A stretch of DNA of 64,000 nucleotides. Origin: Emticicia sp. C21 (GTDB lineage: Bacteria; Bacteroidota; Bacteroidia; Cytophagales; Spirosomataceae). A program made the translations under genes and the position numbers. The stretch covers positions 124,282-188,281 of the forward strand of contig NZ_QVMT01000004.1 of the NCBI RefSeq assembly GCF_003418935.1. Reading direction: 5' to 3'. Below the pieces are notes generated by a model. The model saw nothing but the letters and a program-made list of their open reading frames with translations. It did not search any database and was not told the DNA's origin. Below are positions 35,349 through 44,794 of this stretch, piece by piece. Every line of letters starts with the position of its first letter. The stretch's first letter is position 1.

Positions 35349-35828
35349 ATGGAAACAAAAAGCAAAATCATGAATTTAACACACATCCCGGCGTTTGCCT
35401 TCATTGGCTTAAGCATCAGAACAACGAATGAAAATCAGCAAGCCATGCAGGATATACCTGCTTTATGGGCGAAATTCTTCGCAGAGAATACACTTGCCAA
35501 AATCCCCAACAAAGTAGATGATACCCTTTATTGCATCTACGCAGATTATGAAAAAGATTATACTAAGCCTTATACAACGTTTTTAGGCTGTAAAGTAGAA
35601 AACCTTGATAGTATCCCTGATGGATTGACAGGGAAATTAATAGATGGAGGAAATTATACTACATTTACAGCAAAAGGAAATCTTAATGAAGGAATTGTGG
35701 TGCAGAAATGGATGAAAATCTGGAACAGTAATTTAGACAGAGCCTACACTGCAGATATTGAGGTATATAGACAAAAAGCTCAAAACCCTGAAAATGCCGA
35801 AGTGAATATACTGATAGCTATCAAATAA
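35349..35828 (+). CDS. GyrI-like/AraC-effector-binding domain protein
   Basis: A 159-residue protein with one GyrI-like domain: PAFAFIGLSIRTTNENQQA, ALWAKFFAEN, LYCIYADYEKDYTKPYTTFLGCKV, TFTAKGNLNEGIVVQKWMKIW and a final ADIEVYRQK strand. This fold binds small molecules in transcription regulators such as BmrR and SoxS-like proteins, or acts alone. It lies 16 bp after the WYL regulator and 2 bp before the DUF1801 gene, in one operon. Some codons further upstream are open (a TTG at 35346), but the ATG at 35349 is the natural start. Confidence 0.85.
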   Translation: METKSKIMNLTHIPAFAFIGLSIRTTNENQQAMQDIPALWAKFFAENTLAKIPNKVDDTLYCIYADYEKDYTKPYTTFLGCKVENLDSIPDGLTGKLIDGGNYTTFTAKGNLNEGIVVQKWMKIWNSNLDRAYTADIEVYRQKAQNPENAEVNILIAIK

Positions 35829-35830
35829 AT

Positions 35831-36199
35831 ATGTTAAGCCCGATAGACCAATATTTTGAACAACAGGAAGAACCCATTAAAAGCTGTCTGCTTTTCCTGA
35901 GATCGTTTATATCAAAGTTCGATGCAGATATTACAGAAACATGGAAATACAAGATGCCTGTATATTGTTACAAGGGTAAAATGCTATGTTATTTGTGGAT
36001 ATATAAAAAATATAAAAGCAATAGCATTCCCCTCCCCTATATTGGCATTATCGATGGCAACCTGATAGATGAACCAGATTTGATTAAGGAAGCACGAGCC
36101 AGGATGAAAATTCTGCTTATAGACCCCAATGAGGATATTCCTGTTGAGAGAATTAAGAGGCTTTTGAGGGCGATGATACAATTAAGACAGAATTTTTAG
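35831..36199 (+). CDS. DUF1801 domain protein
   Basis: A 122-residue protein with the DUF1801 pattern: IDQYFEQQEEPIKSCLLFLRSFI, then ITETWKYKMPVYCYKGKMLCYLWIYKK and a helix VERIKRLLRAMIQL at the C-terminus. The family is small, cytoplasmic and uncharacterised; frataxin-like folds have been suggested. It is the last gene of the WYL/GyrI/DUF1801 operon and ends 11 bp before a strong hairpin. Confidence 0.8.
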   Translation: MLSPIDQYFEQQEEPIKSCLLFLRSFISKFDADITETWKYKMPVYCYKGKMLCYLWIYKKYKSNSIPLPYIGIIDGNLIDEPDLIKEARARMKILLIDPNEDIPVERIKRLLRAMIQLRQNF

Positions 36200-36210
36200 G
36201 AGTTAAAAAG

Positions 36211-36257
36211 AACTCTCTATCAAGTGCTTTCATTTTAGAAAGACTTGATAGAGAGTT
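36211..36257. terminator. Long bidirectional terminator between the WYL operon and the permease array
   Basis: A 15-bp perfect stem (AACTCTCTATCAAGT with its complement) closes over a second inner stem (CTTTC/GAAAG). T-rich tails flank both sides. It ends the plus-strand WYL operon and sits 56 bp after the stop of the last permease on the minus strand, so it marks the 3' end of the array. Confidence 0.88.
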
Positions 36258-36312
36258 TATATTTATAAAAAACGTTTCTATTTGTACCTTTTTCCCTTCG
36301 CCTTTCTCTAAA

Positions 36313-38745
36313 CTATTCCGTTTTTAATGACTTCACCGGATTCATCAGAGCCGCTTTGATGGCCTGGAAACTAATAGTAGCAAAAGCAATAACCACAGCC
36401 ATTACTCCGGCCAGGATAAATATCCACCAGGCGATTTCTGTTCTATAAGCGAAATCCTGTAACCAGCTATACATAAAATAATAAGCAACAGGCGATGCTA
36501 CTATTAGTGCTATTAATACTAACTTCAATAAGTCTTTTGATAGCAAGAGAATAATACCCGGAACAGTAGCACCTAAAACTTTGCGAATGCCAATCTCTTT
36601 AGTACGTTGCTGAACAATGTAACTTACCAGCCCTAACAGGCCCATACAAGCAATAAGAATACCCAGAAATGAAAATATCCAGAATACTTGTTGAGATACC
36701 TTTTCATTTCTATATAATTCTGCCAAATCTGCATCCAAGAAAGCATAATTAAAAGGTTGTTCCGGTAAAAACTTCTTCCATGTTTGTTGTAATTGCCCTA
36801 CAACTGACTGAAAATCAGAGGTGTTAATTCTTGCGGCAATCAGATTACTTGCACCACCAAAAAAGCGATTATTGACAATAAACAAAGGCGTGATTTTTTG
36901 ATGCAACGAAGAGAAGTGGAAGTCTTTTACTACACCTACGATGGTATAGGTAACTTCAGGGCCATCGCCCTGCACCAGATTGTCAGGACTGAATATTTTC
37001 TGCCCGATAGGATTTTTAAGACCAAGTGCTTTTACTGCTTCCTGATTCAGAATGACCGATAAAGAATCGTTAAATTCTCTCTGGAAGAAACGCCCTTCGG
37101 CTACTTCCATATTCAGGGTTTGCAGGTAGCCTTCATCAGCCATCATGGTTTTACCTGTTACAGTTTCTTTTTCACCACCTTTACGGAAAGTAATTCCAAA
37201 GAAAGCTTCCTGCCCCGGTTCAGCACTTGTACCTCCTACTTTTTCAACACCTGCAATTTTCTTTATTTCTTCTTTAAACACTTTAGTACGATCTCCTAAA
37301 AATCCGGCACCTCTTAGATGAATCACAAAATCTTTAGAGTAGCCGAGTTCTTTATTCTGAATAAAATTCAGTTGTCGGTATACCACCAGCGTACTGATAA
37401 TCAAGATGATGGAAATAGAAAATTGAAAAACTACTAAACCATTACGCAAGGCATGCCCTTGTTTTTTAGAAGCAAACTTACCCTTAAGCACCTGTATTGG
37501 TTGGAATGAAGACAAAACCCCTGCCGGATATAAACCTGCCATTAAACCTACAGCTATTGATAGAATCAGCATGAGAGGTATGGTTTGCCAGGTAAAGAAA
37601 TTATCTAATGCCAATTGTTTATTGGCTAAATTATTGAAGAAGGGTAACGCCAATACTACTATTAAAGTTGCTACCAACAAACTTGTTACGCTCAACAAAA
37701 CAGACTCTGTCAGAAACTGAATAGATAACTGCGATTTCGTTGACCCCAGTGTTTTACGGATGCCAACTTCCTTGGCTCTTTCAGTAGAACGGGCTGTAGC
37801 TAAATTCATAAAATTGATACAAGCAATCAGCAATACAAAAACGGCAATTACCATGAAAATATATACCAGATTTCTACTACCATTCGCACCCAATTCAGCT
37901 TCCAGATGCGATTCTAAATGAATACTTTGTAAAGGCTGTAAGAAATAAAAGTAGCCATTGCCAGCCTTTACATAATCTTTGAAAGATACTCCAAAAGTCC
38001 GTTGCACTTCTCCTGCTGCATACTTTTCAACAATGGCAGGTATTTTGGCTTGTACTTGCTCGGGCGAAGTATGTGGTTTTAATAGAAGATAAGTTGAGGC
38101 AGAAAAACTGATATGATTGGTAGCCTCGGCAAAGCGATTACCCTTAATTGCACCCAGAAAATCGAATTGAAAATGAGCATTCTTAGGAACATCAGTACAG
38201 ACTGCTGTTACTTGAAATTTTGGCCCTTGCACCAGTTCTATATATTTGCCTATTGCATTGGTTGTGCCGAAATAGCGTTTAGCTGTGCTTTCTGTCAATA
38301 CAACAGTATTCGGTGCTAACAATGCTTTTTCAGGATTGCCTTGAAGCAATGGCAATTTAAATACCTTGAAGAAATTGGAATCAGCAAATAAAACGTTTCT
38401 CTCCTGATACACCTGATTATTGTGTCTGATAAGCGTTTCACCGCCGTTATCAAAAATTCTAACGGTTTCTTCTACCTCAGGCAATTCTTTCTTTACCGAT
38501 TGGGCATAAGAAGGCGGAATAATAGCATACTTGGTCGACCTACCCGGGTAGATACGTTCAAGTGCCATGCGATAAACCCTGTCACCATTCTCCCAGAATT
38601 TATCATAACTCAATTCATCAAATACAAACATTAGAATCAGGATGCAGGAGGCCATCCCAATCGAAAGTCCGGTAATGTTAATTAAGGTTTGTAGTTTGTT
38701 TTTCAACAAATTTCGCCAGGCGATTTTTAAGTAATTGCGAATCAT
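36313..38745 (-). CDS. FtsX/MacB-type ABC permease, array copy 1
   Basis: An 810-residue permease that serves as the reference for the array. It has a positively charged start (MIRNYLKIAWRNLLKNK), TM1 (about 20-43), an extracytoplasmic MacB_PCD-type domain (about 50-280) and FtsX half one (TM2-4). A box after TM2 reads ACINFMNLATARSTERAKEV. Then come TM5 (about 437-460), a second periplasmic domain and FtsX half two (TM6-8, about 687-798) with YIVQQRTKEIGIRKVLG. It ends NPVKSLKTE. The two halves are an internal duplication. Such permeases need a separate ATPase; the box after each first helix is the likely coupling surface. It is the last gene transcribed and has its own long upstream spacer with a putative sigma-54-type promoter. 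Confidence 0.92.
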   Translation of the reverse strand: MIRNYLKIAWRNLLKNKLQTLINITGLSIGMASCILILMFVFDELSYDKFWENGDRVYRMALERIYPGRSTKYAIIPPSYAQSVKKELPEVEETVRIFDNGGETLIRHNNQVYQERNVLFADSNFFKVFKLPLLQGNPEKALLAPNTVVLTESTAKRYFGTTNAIGKYIELVQGPKFQVTAVCTDVPKNAHFQFDFLGAIKGNRFAEATNHISFSASTYLLLKPHTSPEQVQAKIPAIVEKYAAGEVQRTFGVSFKDYVKAGNGYFYFLQPLQSIHLESHLEAELGANGSRNLVYIFMVIAVFVLLIACINFMNLATARSTERAKEVGIRKTLGSTKSQLSIQFLTESVLLSVTSLLVATLIVVLALPFFNNLANKQLALDNFFTWQTIPLMLILSIAVGLMAGLYPAGVLSSFQPIQVLKGKFASKKQGHALRNGLVVFQFSISIILIISTLVVYRQLNFIQNKELGYSKDFVIHLRGAGFLGDRTKVFKEEIKKIAGVEKVGGTSAEPGQEAFFGITFRKGGEKETVTGKTMMADEGYLQTLNMEVAEGRFFQREFNDSLSVILNQEAVKALGLKNPIGQKIFSPDNLVQGDGPEVTYTIVGVVKDFHFSSLHQKITPLFIVNNRFFGGASNLIAARINTSDFQSVVGQLQQTWKKFLPEQPFNYAFLDADLAELYRNEKVSQQVFWIFSFLGILIACMGLLGLVSYIVQQRTKEIGIRKVLGATVPGIILLLSKDLLKLVLIALIVASPVAYYFMYSWLQDFAYRTEIAWWIFILAGVMAVVIAFATISFQAIKAALMNPVKSLKTE

Positions 38746-38753
38746 GCCCCTAG

Positions 38754-38765
38754 CCCCTAAAGGGG
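38754..38765. repeat. CCCCTAAAGGGG palindrome before array copy 1
   Basis: A 12-bp palindrome 9 bp upstream of the copy 1 ATG, within the ribosome-loading region. The same palindrome lies before copies 9 and 10 and after the stops of copies 2, 6, 10 and 11, so it is a repeat family of the array spacers. Confidence 0.75.
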
Positions 38766-38940
38766 GACTTGTTTAAAGGTTATTGAAAATTTGAGCCCCC
38801 AACCGAACGGTGAACCGTCTCTAAAGGTGAGGTTAGAAGAAAAGTAAATTATCTTATTCTCTATACTAAAACAATTTAACAATCTTATCATAAAAGTTTA
38901 TGTGGTTCAATCAGTCATTGTTTCATAAAGATACACCCCC

Positions 38941-38957
38941 TCAAAAAACATACCTAA
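38941..38957 (-). promoter_or_regulatory. Sigma-54-like -24/-12 element upstream of copy 1
   Basis: On the minus strand this reads TTAGGTATG, six T, then GA. It keeps the -24 GG and the GG-N10-G spacing of sigma-54 promoters, but the -12 is GA rather than the usual GC. The match is partial; the support comes from the same layout upstream of copies 5 and 7. Confidence 0.4.
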
Positions 38958-38973
38958 CATACAAACAACTCAC

Positions 38974-38989
38974 TATCAACATTTTACAC
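38974..38989 (-). promoter_or_regulatory. Conserved GTGTAAAATGTTGATA block upstream of copy 1
   Basis: This 16-bp block is repeated upstream of copy 7 (15 of 16 bases), ending at the same distance from the -24 GG in both (37 bp from first G to last G). Function unknown; it may be a bend or protein site in the promoter. Confidence 0.5.
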
Positions 38990-39009
38990 AGACAACTACA
39001 CAGAAATTC

Positions 39010-39044
39010 GTCCACAAGCGGACAGTTTTCGTACGGTAGCGTAC
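39010..39044. promoter_or_regulatory. Tandem palindromic activator sites upstream of copy 1
   Basis: Two palindromes, GTCC-N6-GGAC (39010-39023) and GTACG-N4-CGTAC (39031-39044), have centres 21 bp apart. They lie about 87 and 108 bp upstream of the predicted start, as NtrC-type enhancer sites do. An equivalent pair lies upstream of copy 7. Confidence 0.55.
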
Positions 39045-39191
39045 ATGGGAATAAAAGAGAAAAAAGGAGAAAGGCAAAAGGAAGAACGATTGTTGGGGCT
39101 GAAAAAAAGGAACACGGAGAAAGTATGTTTTTCTTTCTACGTGTTCTATATTTTTTTTGTCCGCTGCTAAACTTCTCAAGCGCAAGCAACT

Positions 39192-39202
39192 CCCCTTTAG
39201 GG
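39192..39202. repeat. CCCCTTTAGGG palindrome after copy 2 stop
   Basis: The palindrome follows the copy 2 stop by about 24 bp, behind a G+C-rich tract with GCGGCC-type hairpins. The flank GAGTTGCTTGCGC on the minus strand also occurs, with small changes, after copies 10 and 11. Confidence 0.7.
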
Positions 39203-39226
39203 ACGGTCCGCCGCTGCGGCCGGGGG

Positions 39227-41586
39227 TTACTCCGTCTTCAACGACTTAACCGGATTCGAAAGCGCCGCTTTAATCGCCTGATAACTGATGGTCAATAAGG
39301 CAATGGATACAGCCATTAGCCCGGCTAAGGCGAAAGTCCACCAGCCTATGGTAATTCGGTAATTGTAGTCAGCTAACCATTTAGTCATAGCCCACCAGGC
39401 AATAGGTGAAGCTACGGCAAAGGCGATGATTACAAGTCTTAGAAAGTCTTTTGAGAGCAAAGCCGTAAGGTTAAAGGTACTTGCGCCTAATACCTTGCGG
39501 ATACCGATTTCTTTGATACGGTTTTCGGCAGTAAAAGTTGCCAAACCGAATAATCCTAAGCAAGAGATAATAATAGCTAAAGATGAGAACACCCCTGCAA
39601 AAGTGCCAAAGCGCTGTTGAGTACCAAATTTCTTCCCGTAATCATCATCTACAAACTGATACTGGAATGGATATGCGGGATTGTACTTTTTCGTTACAGT
39701 TTCCAATGCAGCCAGATTCTGTTGAGTAGAGCGGTCTTTATTGAAACGAACTGTAATTACATTATCCCAATTACGGGGTTTTACTAATAAGGGCTTGTTA
39801 TCACCATAAGGCGAGCGAAGAATAAAGTCTTTCAATACACCTACGATGATAAAAGTTCTTTCATCGTTTTTCACCCACTCTCCTACCGGATTTTTCAATC
39901 CCATTACTTTCACTGCAGACTCATTCACAAGCATCGCCAGAGAGTCAGTTTTATAGGTATAGATATCTATGTCGCGGCCGTCTACCAGTTTCATACCCAT
40001 GGTTTTGGCAAAATTAGCTGAACAGGTCATTACATCAAAATCAATCTTATGATTCTCAGGGCTGCCTTTCCACTGCACACCCCAGGTATCGCTCCAACCC
40101 TGCGATACAGGTGAATTGGTTTTGCAAATGCTTTCTGCTGTACCATTATTCAACAATTCCGAGCGAATAAGTTCATAATTTTTACCCATGTCTCCGGTCA
40201 TGTACATAAATACCAGATTCTCACGGTTATATCCTGACGGACGGCCTTGTCCATGCTTAATCTGTTTATACACAATAATCGTACTGATAATGAGCATGAT
40301 AGAGAAAGAAAACTGAATCACAACCAGAACTTTGCGAGGAGTAACTGCCTGATTCCCTGCTTTGAAGAAACCTTTCAATACCTTAATAGGTCTGAAAGAA
40401 GACAGATAAAAAGCAGGATAGCTACCTGCCAATACACCTGTCAGAAGTACGATAATTAAGGCTGCCATCCAGTAATAAGGATTAGCGAAGTCAAGTGTTA
40501 ATTGTTTGGTAGTAAGTGTATTAAAACTTGGTAAAGTAGCATAAACAAGCAAAATGGCAAGAGCAAAAGAAATTGCCGACATAAGTATAGATTCCCCTAA
40601 AAATTGAGAAATAAGTCCTCTACGTTCAGCTCCGACTACTTTTCTGATGCCTACCTCTTTGGCTCTTTTTTCAGAACGTGCCGTACTTAAATTCATGAAA
40701 TTGATACAGGCTATTAATAAAATAAAGATGGCGATAATAGCGGCCAAACGCACATAAGTGATACCTCCGCCCACTATTTTACCCTCTTTAAACTCCGAGT
40801 ATAAATGCCAGAATTTAGCCGGATGCAAAAACACCTCTGTATCTTCTTCTTTATTCGAATGATTGATAGTGATATCCTTTATCTTCTTATTGACCAGATC
40901 AACTGATACGTTTGGCTTGAGTTCTATATAAGTCTGGTAAGAATTATTGCCCCAGTAAGAATTTTCGTTGCCCTCTTTTACAAGGTACTTCCAGGGAAGC
41001 AGGTATTCAAAACCGAAGCGGGTATTATTAGGTAAATCTTTCAGAACACCCGTTACCTTGAAATTATCCTTATTATCAATTTTCAGGATTTTGTTCATGG
41101 CAGGTTCATCTCCGAAAACTTTCCTGGCCATTTTTTCGGTAATCACAATGCTATAAATACCGTCTAAGGCATTTTTGGCACTGCCCTCTTTAAATGGGAA
41201 CCCGAAAATGGTAAGTAAGGCAGGGTCGCAGATATTTCCTGAAATAAATACGCCTTTTTCTTTATAACTAACCAGTCTTTCACCTCCCCAACTCACAAAG
41301 CGAGCCGTTTCGGCTATATCAGGGTACTCAGCTTTCAGGGCAGGCCCTAAAGGAGCAGGCGTAGTTCCCCAGCACCAGAGTTCACCATCAAAAGTATTGC
41401 GGTTATATGCCTGATAAATCAGGTCTTTCTTTCGTAAGACTGATCGTAGCTTAACTCATTCTCAATCCAGAGCAAGAGCAACATTGTGCCTGCCAGCCCA
41501 ACGGCAAGGCCAAAAATGTTGATAAACGAATAAACCTTGTTTTTAAACAGGCTTCTAAAAGCGATTTTGAAGTAATTCTTTAGCAT
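39227..41586 (-). pseudogene. FtsX/MacB-type ABC permease, array copy 2, frameshifted
   Basis: The reading frame starts at 41586 (MLKNYFKIAFRSLFKNK), runs to a stop at 41419-41421 and resumes in another frame to NPVKSLKTE at 39227. The break falls at a run of three T at 41426-41428 (A on the minus strand). Restoring one base gives SYERKDLIYQAYNRNTFDGE, which joins the halves without a gap. Apart from this the protein is full length (about 787 residues) with both FtsX boxes (ACINFMNLSTARSEKRAKEV and LATFTAENRIKEIGIRK). It is either a recent inactivation, a phase-variable run or a sequencing error. It belongs to the same subfamily as copies 7, 9 and 11. Confidence 0.85.
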
Positions 41587-41695
41587 AATTTTATAAGTAA
41601 ATGGAGAAAGGAAGAAGAAGACTGTCCCTAGAAGAGCATATGAGAGGAATCCTCCTTTTACATTTTCCTTTATTCGGATTGGCAATGAGTACAAG

Positions 41696-42154
41696 CGAAT
41701 AAGTCTTTACATAATAGACCCACAATATTTCTAATAGTTGCATCTAATACTCTTCTTGTACCAAATTCTTTTACTTTTTGCTCGGCAGTAAAAGAAATCA
41801 ATCCAAATACCCACTGCAGGCATCAGAATAGATACATCGGTGAAGCCCGCAAAAAGATACTCATTACGTTATTCGGAAAGATATTGTTTATTAAAAATCG
41901 GCTAAGAAATAAAAATTAAAAGGTAAATCAGTTTTATATTTTTTATAGACTTTCTTGACAGAAGTCACCTTTTGCTGTAGGTCTAATTTGGGGTCAATTT
42001 TAATATATAGGGTGCGTAGTTGACTAGTATCTTTTACTACTCAACTACGCACCCTAGCATATATTTTTTGTTGGAGAGAAGTAAAATTGAAATCTTTAAG
42101 TACTCCTATTTTTCAGTAAATTCCTAAAAGCGATTTTAGGTAGCTTTCCAGCAT
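41696..42154 (-). pseudogene. Relic of another FtsX/MacB-type permease, array copy 3
   Basis: On the minus strand the relic begins MLESYLK, then (after a frameshift) AFRNLLKN, and jumps straight to VLKDFNFTSLQQKI, a segment that lies near residue 600 in intact copies. After a 49-bp inverted-repeat insert it continues with LYIKIDPKLDLQQKVTS, VYKKYKTDLPFNFYFLADF and the second FtsX box as FTAEQKVKEFGTRRVLDA, NIVGLLCKDLF. About 500 residues are deleted, including the whole first FtsX half. The relic ends inside the second half, with no membrane helices 7-8. Confidence 0.82.
42008..42056. repeat. 16-bp inverted-repeat element inside the permease relic
   Basis: TAGGGTGCGTAGTTGA (42008-42023) and its perfect complement (42041-42056) flank a 17-bp loop, bordered by TATAT-like sequence on both sides. 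It interrupts the coding frame of the relic. A miniature transposable element or stem-loop insertion fits best; the plus-strand T run that follows could also make it a terminator. Confidence 0.6.
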
Positions 42155-42166
42155 ACGGTTTGCTTT

Positions 42167-42217
42167 GAGCATGGAGCAGAGGGTATAGGGAAGCGTTTTA
42201 CCCTGTGCTCTATGCTC
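42167..42217. repeat. 19-bp imperfect palindrome after copy 4
   Basis: GAGCATGGAGCAGAGGGTA pairs with its near-complement at 42199-42217 (17 of 19 bases), 5 bp after the copy 4 stop. It may end copy 4 transcription, but no T run follows on the minus strand, so it looks more like a spacer repeat. Confidence 0.65.
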
Positions 42218-42221
42218 ACTA

Positions 42222-44657
42222 CTACTCTGATTTTAATGATTTTACTGGATTCATTAATGCTGCTCTGATAGTCTGGTAGCTGATGGTTAGTAAGGCTATA
42301 GTGATGGCTATGATACCTGCCAGAGCAAATACCCACCATTTCATCTCGATATGATAAGCAAAGTCTTGTAACCAGCTGTGCATAGCCCAGCCGGCAACCG
42401 GGAAGGCGATCAAAGCTGCTATCAATACCAGTTTTACAAAATCTTTAGTCAGAATCACAATGATACTACTGATACTTGCTCCTAAAACTTTGCGAACACC
42501 TATTTCCTTAATACGTTGCTCGGCCGCATAAGTAGCCAGACCAAATAACCCTAAACAAGCAATCAGTATAGTCAGGATAGCCACTATCAGGAATATGGTT
42601 TGTTGTATCTGGTCTTGTTGATAGAATAAATCCCATTGCTGGTCTAAAAAATGATATTCAAACAAATGTTGCGCATCTATGCTATGCAGGATATTATCCA
42701 TCTGCTTGAGTGTTTCAGCGATGTTTTCGGTGGTAACCCTGCTGCTGAAATAATCAATATTCTGAATAGGATTATTACGAAAGCCCAAAACCATAGGCGA
42801 TACAGCCTGATGTAAAGACTGGAAGTTAAAATCTTTTACGATTCCTACCACTCTTACATTGAAAGAGGCATCGAGTTTTTCGATACTTCCTCCAAAGTCA
42901 ACACTTGGAATCTCAATAATCTGATTCGATGCCTGAGTAATGCCCAGTTGTTTAGCAGCGCTTTCGTTAATAATAACGGCGGTAGAGTCGACTGTGCCTG
43001 TATTAATTAAATTTCTTCCTTTTAGTAGTTGAATATCATAAGTTTTCAGGAATTGGTCGTCAATACCTAGGAAATACATATCCTTACCTTCCAATGAGGT
43101 AACATTTTCATTTTTCACTCTCACTTTAGCTAAGTTTTTCCACTCGCCCGGTACGCGCGAACTAACCGAGACATTTTTTACCTGAGACAATTTGGCAAAT
43201 TCTCTTTTAATGGTTTCAGCACCCCGCCTAACCTTACCACTATTAATATCTACAATCACCAATTGGTCTTTCTTAAAACCCATATCTTTAGTATCTACAT
43301 ATTTCATTTGCAGATAGACAATCGTAGTGGCCACTATCATAATGATAGACAACGAGAACTGAAATATGACCAAAAAGCGGCGAATAGAAAGATTTCCCTT
43401 ACCAACGTTAATTTTATTCCTCAGCAATAAAATCGGCTTAATACGAGATTGGAAGATGGCAGGATACATGCCAGACATAAGGCTGGCTACTATTACCATT
43501 ATACCCACACCTATCCAGATTCGATAATCTGTACCAAAGTCGAGCGTGAGTTTCTTATGTGTAAAATTATTAAAATAAGGCAGCGATGTCTGTACAACTA
43601 ACAGTGCTAGTACTAAAGCAAAGAAAGTTACCAAAAAAGCTTCTGCAATAAACTGTTTAATGAGATTCTCTCGAGAGGCACCTGCTGTTTTGCGTACGCC
43701 TATTTCTCTGGCACGATTGGCAAATCTGGCTGTGGTTAGATTCATGTAATTAATACAGGCAATAACCAATACAAAGACCGCCAGCACAGCAAATATATAG
43801 ATATAGGTTAGGTTACCTCCCGATGCTCCCTGAAAATCGTTTGAGTAAAAATGAATATCTTTTATCGCCTGAAGCGAATAAGCATATTTATCTTTTTCTT
43901 CCTGTGAGCGTTTAGATTTTATTAACTGATTGAGTTTTGCCTCTAGATTTTTAGTGTCAGCTTTTTCGTCGAGCAGAAAGTAGGTTGTAAAGTTATCAGA
44001 ACTCCAGTCTGAACTAATAAAATCACGGAAACGCTTACCAGTAAGACTTGATTCTGAAAAAATCAGATTGAAAGAGATATGCGAATTGACAGGAATATCT
44101 TTCAGAACGGCAGTTACCGTATAAGGAAGAGAATCGCCATCTACTTTAATCGCTTTACCAATAACATTGGTTGAATTAAAGTATTTCATCGCTGATTCTT
44201 CTGTCAGAACTACTGAATTCGGAGCTGTTAAAGCTGTTTTTCGGTCGCCTGCTAATAAATCGAAGTCTAATACCTCTAAAAAATTGCTATTGGCAATCGA
44301 AAAGTTTTCGTAAAAAACGTTCGTATTTTCCTGTGTACCCACATTGGTTCTACCCGAAGTGGTAAATCTGGCTGCTTTTTTGATTTCCGGGAAAGTAGTT
44401 TTTCCGGTCTCAGATATCTGGTAAGCTACACTGGCTACTTTGGCTTCCTTTCCCTCGGCAGAAACCTTCTTATTCACTACCCGATAAATATGGTCGGCAT
44501 GGGTATGAAAGCTGTCGAACGTCAGTTCATCAAAAATGTACAATGCGATTAAAAGAAAGCTGGTTAAGCCAACCATTAAGCCGAAGATATTGATAAAAGA
44601 GAACACCTTGTGTCTCATCAAATTTCTCCAGGCGATTTTAAAGTAATTTTTTAGCAT
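42222..44657 (-). CDS. FtsX/MacB-type ABC permease, array copy 4
   Basis: An 811-residue permease with the full array layout. The first box is ACINYMNLTTARFANRAREI (note the NYMN and FANRAREI variants) and the second LATYAAEQRIKEIGVRKVLG. The C-terminus is NPVKSLKSE, the only copy with Ser in place of the penultimate Thr. The loop after TM5 reads LQMKYVDTKDMGFKKDQL instead of the QQIQHA or QQLNYIQ patterns, so it is a lineage of its own. The downstream neighbour is the relic copy 3, and a 19-bp palindrome sits between them. It starts 137 bp after copy 5 stops, across a purine-rich inverted repeat. Confidence 0.92.
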   Translation of the reverse strand: MLKNYFKIAWRNLMRHKVFSFINIFGLMVGLTSFLLIALYIFDELTFDSFHTHADHIYRVVNKKVSAEGKEAKVASVAYQISETGKTTFPEIKKAARFTTSGRTNVGTQENTNVFYENFSIANSNFLEVLDFDLLAGDRKTALTAPNSVVLTEESAMKYFNSTNVIGKAIKVDGDSLPYTVTAVLKDIPVNSHISFNLIFSESSLTGKRFRDFISSDWSSDNFTTYFLLDEKADTKNLEAKLNQLIKSKRSQEEKDKYAYSLQAIKDIHFYSNDFQGASGGNLTYIYIFAVLAVFVLVIACINYMNLTTARFANRAREIGVRKTAGASRENLIKQFIAEAFLVTFFALVLALLVVQTSLPYFNNFTHKKLTLDFGTDYRIWIGVGIMVIVASLMSGMYPAIFQSRIKPILLLRNKINVGKGNLSIRRFLVIFQFSLSIIMIVATTIVYLQMKYVDTKDMGFKKDQLVIVDINSGKVRRGAETIKREFAKLSQVKNVSVSSRVPGEWKNLAKVRVKNENVTSLEGKDMYFLGIDDQFLKTYDIQLLKGRNLINTGTVDSTAVIINESAAKQLGITQASNQIIEIPSVDFGGSIEKLDASFNVRVVGIVKDFNFQSLHQAVSPMVLGFRNNPIQNIDYFSSRVTTENIAETLKQMDNILHSIDAQHLFEYHFLDQQWDLFYQQDQIQQTIFLIVAILTILIACLGLFGLATYAAEQRIKEIGVRKVLGASISSIIVILTKDFVKLVLIAALIAFPVAGWAMHSWLQDFAYHIEMKWWVFALAGIIAITIALLTISYQTIRAALMNPVKSLKSE

Positions 44658-44670
44658 AATTTTGTAAGGA

Positions 44671-44793
44671 TAACGGAAAACGGAGAAAGGAAAAAGGATT
44701 TATTAAACCCCTTTTCCTCTACCCTTGCTTATTTTAATTTAAAAATTCTAATGTTTGAAAAATCCTTTTTCCGTTTTCCTGTCTCCTTTCTCC
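44671..44793. repeat. Purine-rich inverted repeat between copies 4 and 5
   Basis: A left arm rich in GGAAAACGGAGAAAGG (44671-44700) faces a right arm (44761-44793) whose complement reads AGGAAAACGGAAAAAGGATT, separated by 60 bp of A+T-rich sequence. Similar arms occur in the spacers of copies 5-7. Confidence 0.65.
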
Positions 44794-44794
44794 C

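Noticed and set aside
38900-39298. A 132-codon plus-strand open frame in the spacer between copies 1 and 2
   Set aside because: It runs through the palindromic sites, repeats and the 3' end of copy 2 in antisense, has no family resemblance, and overlaps two equally long frames on the other strand.
41419-41434. Programmed ribosomal frameshift in copy 2
   Set aside because: No canonical slippery heptamer with downstream structure is evident, and no other copy has it; a simple one-base loss explains it.
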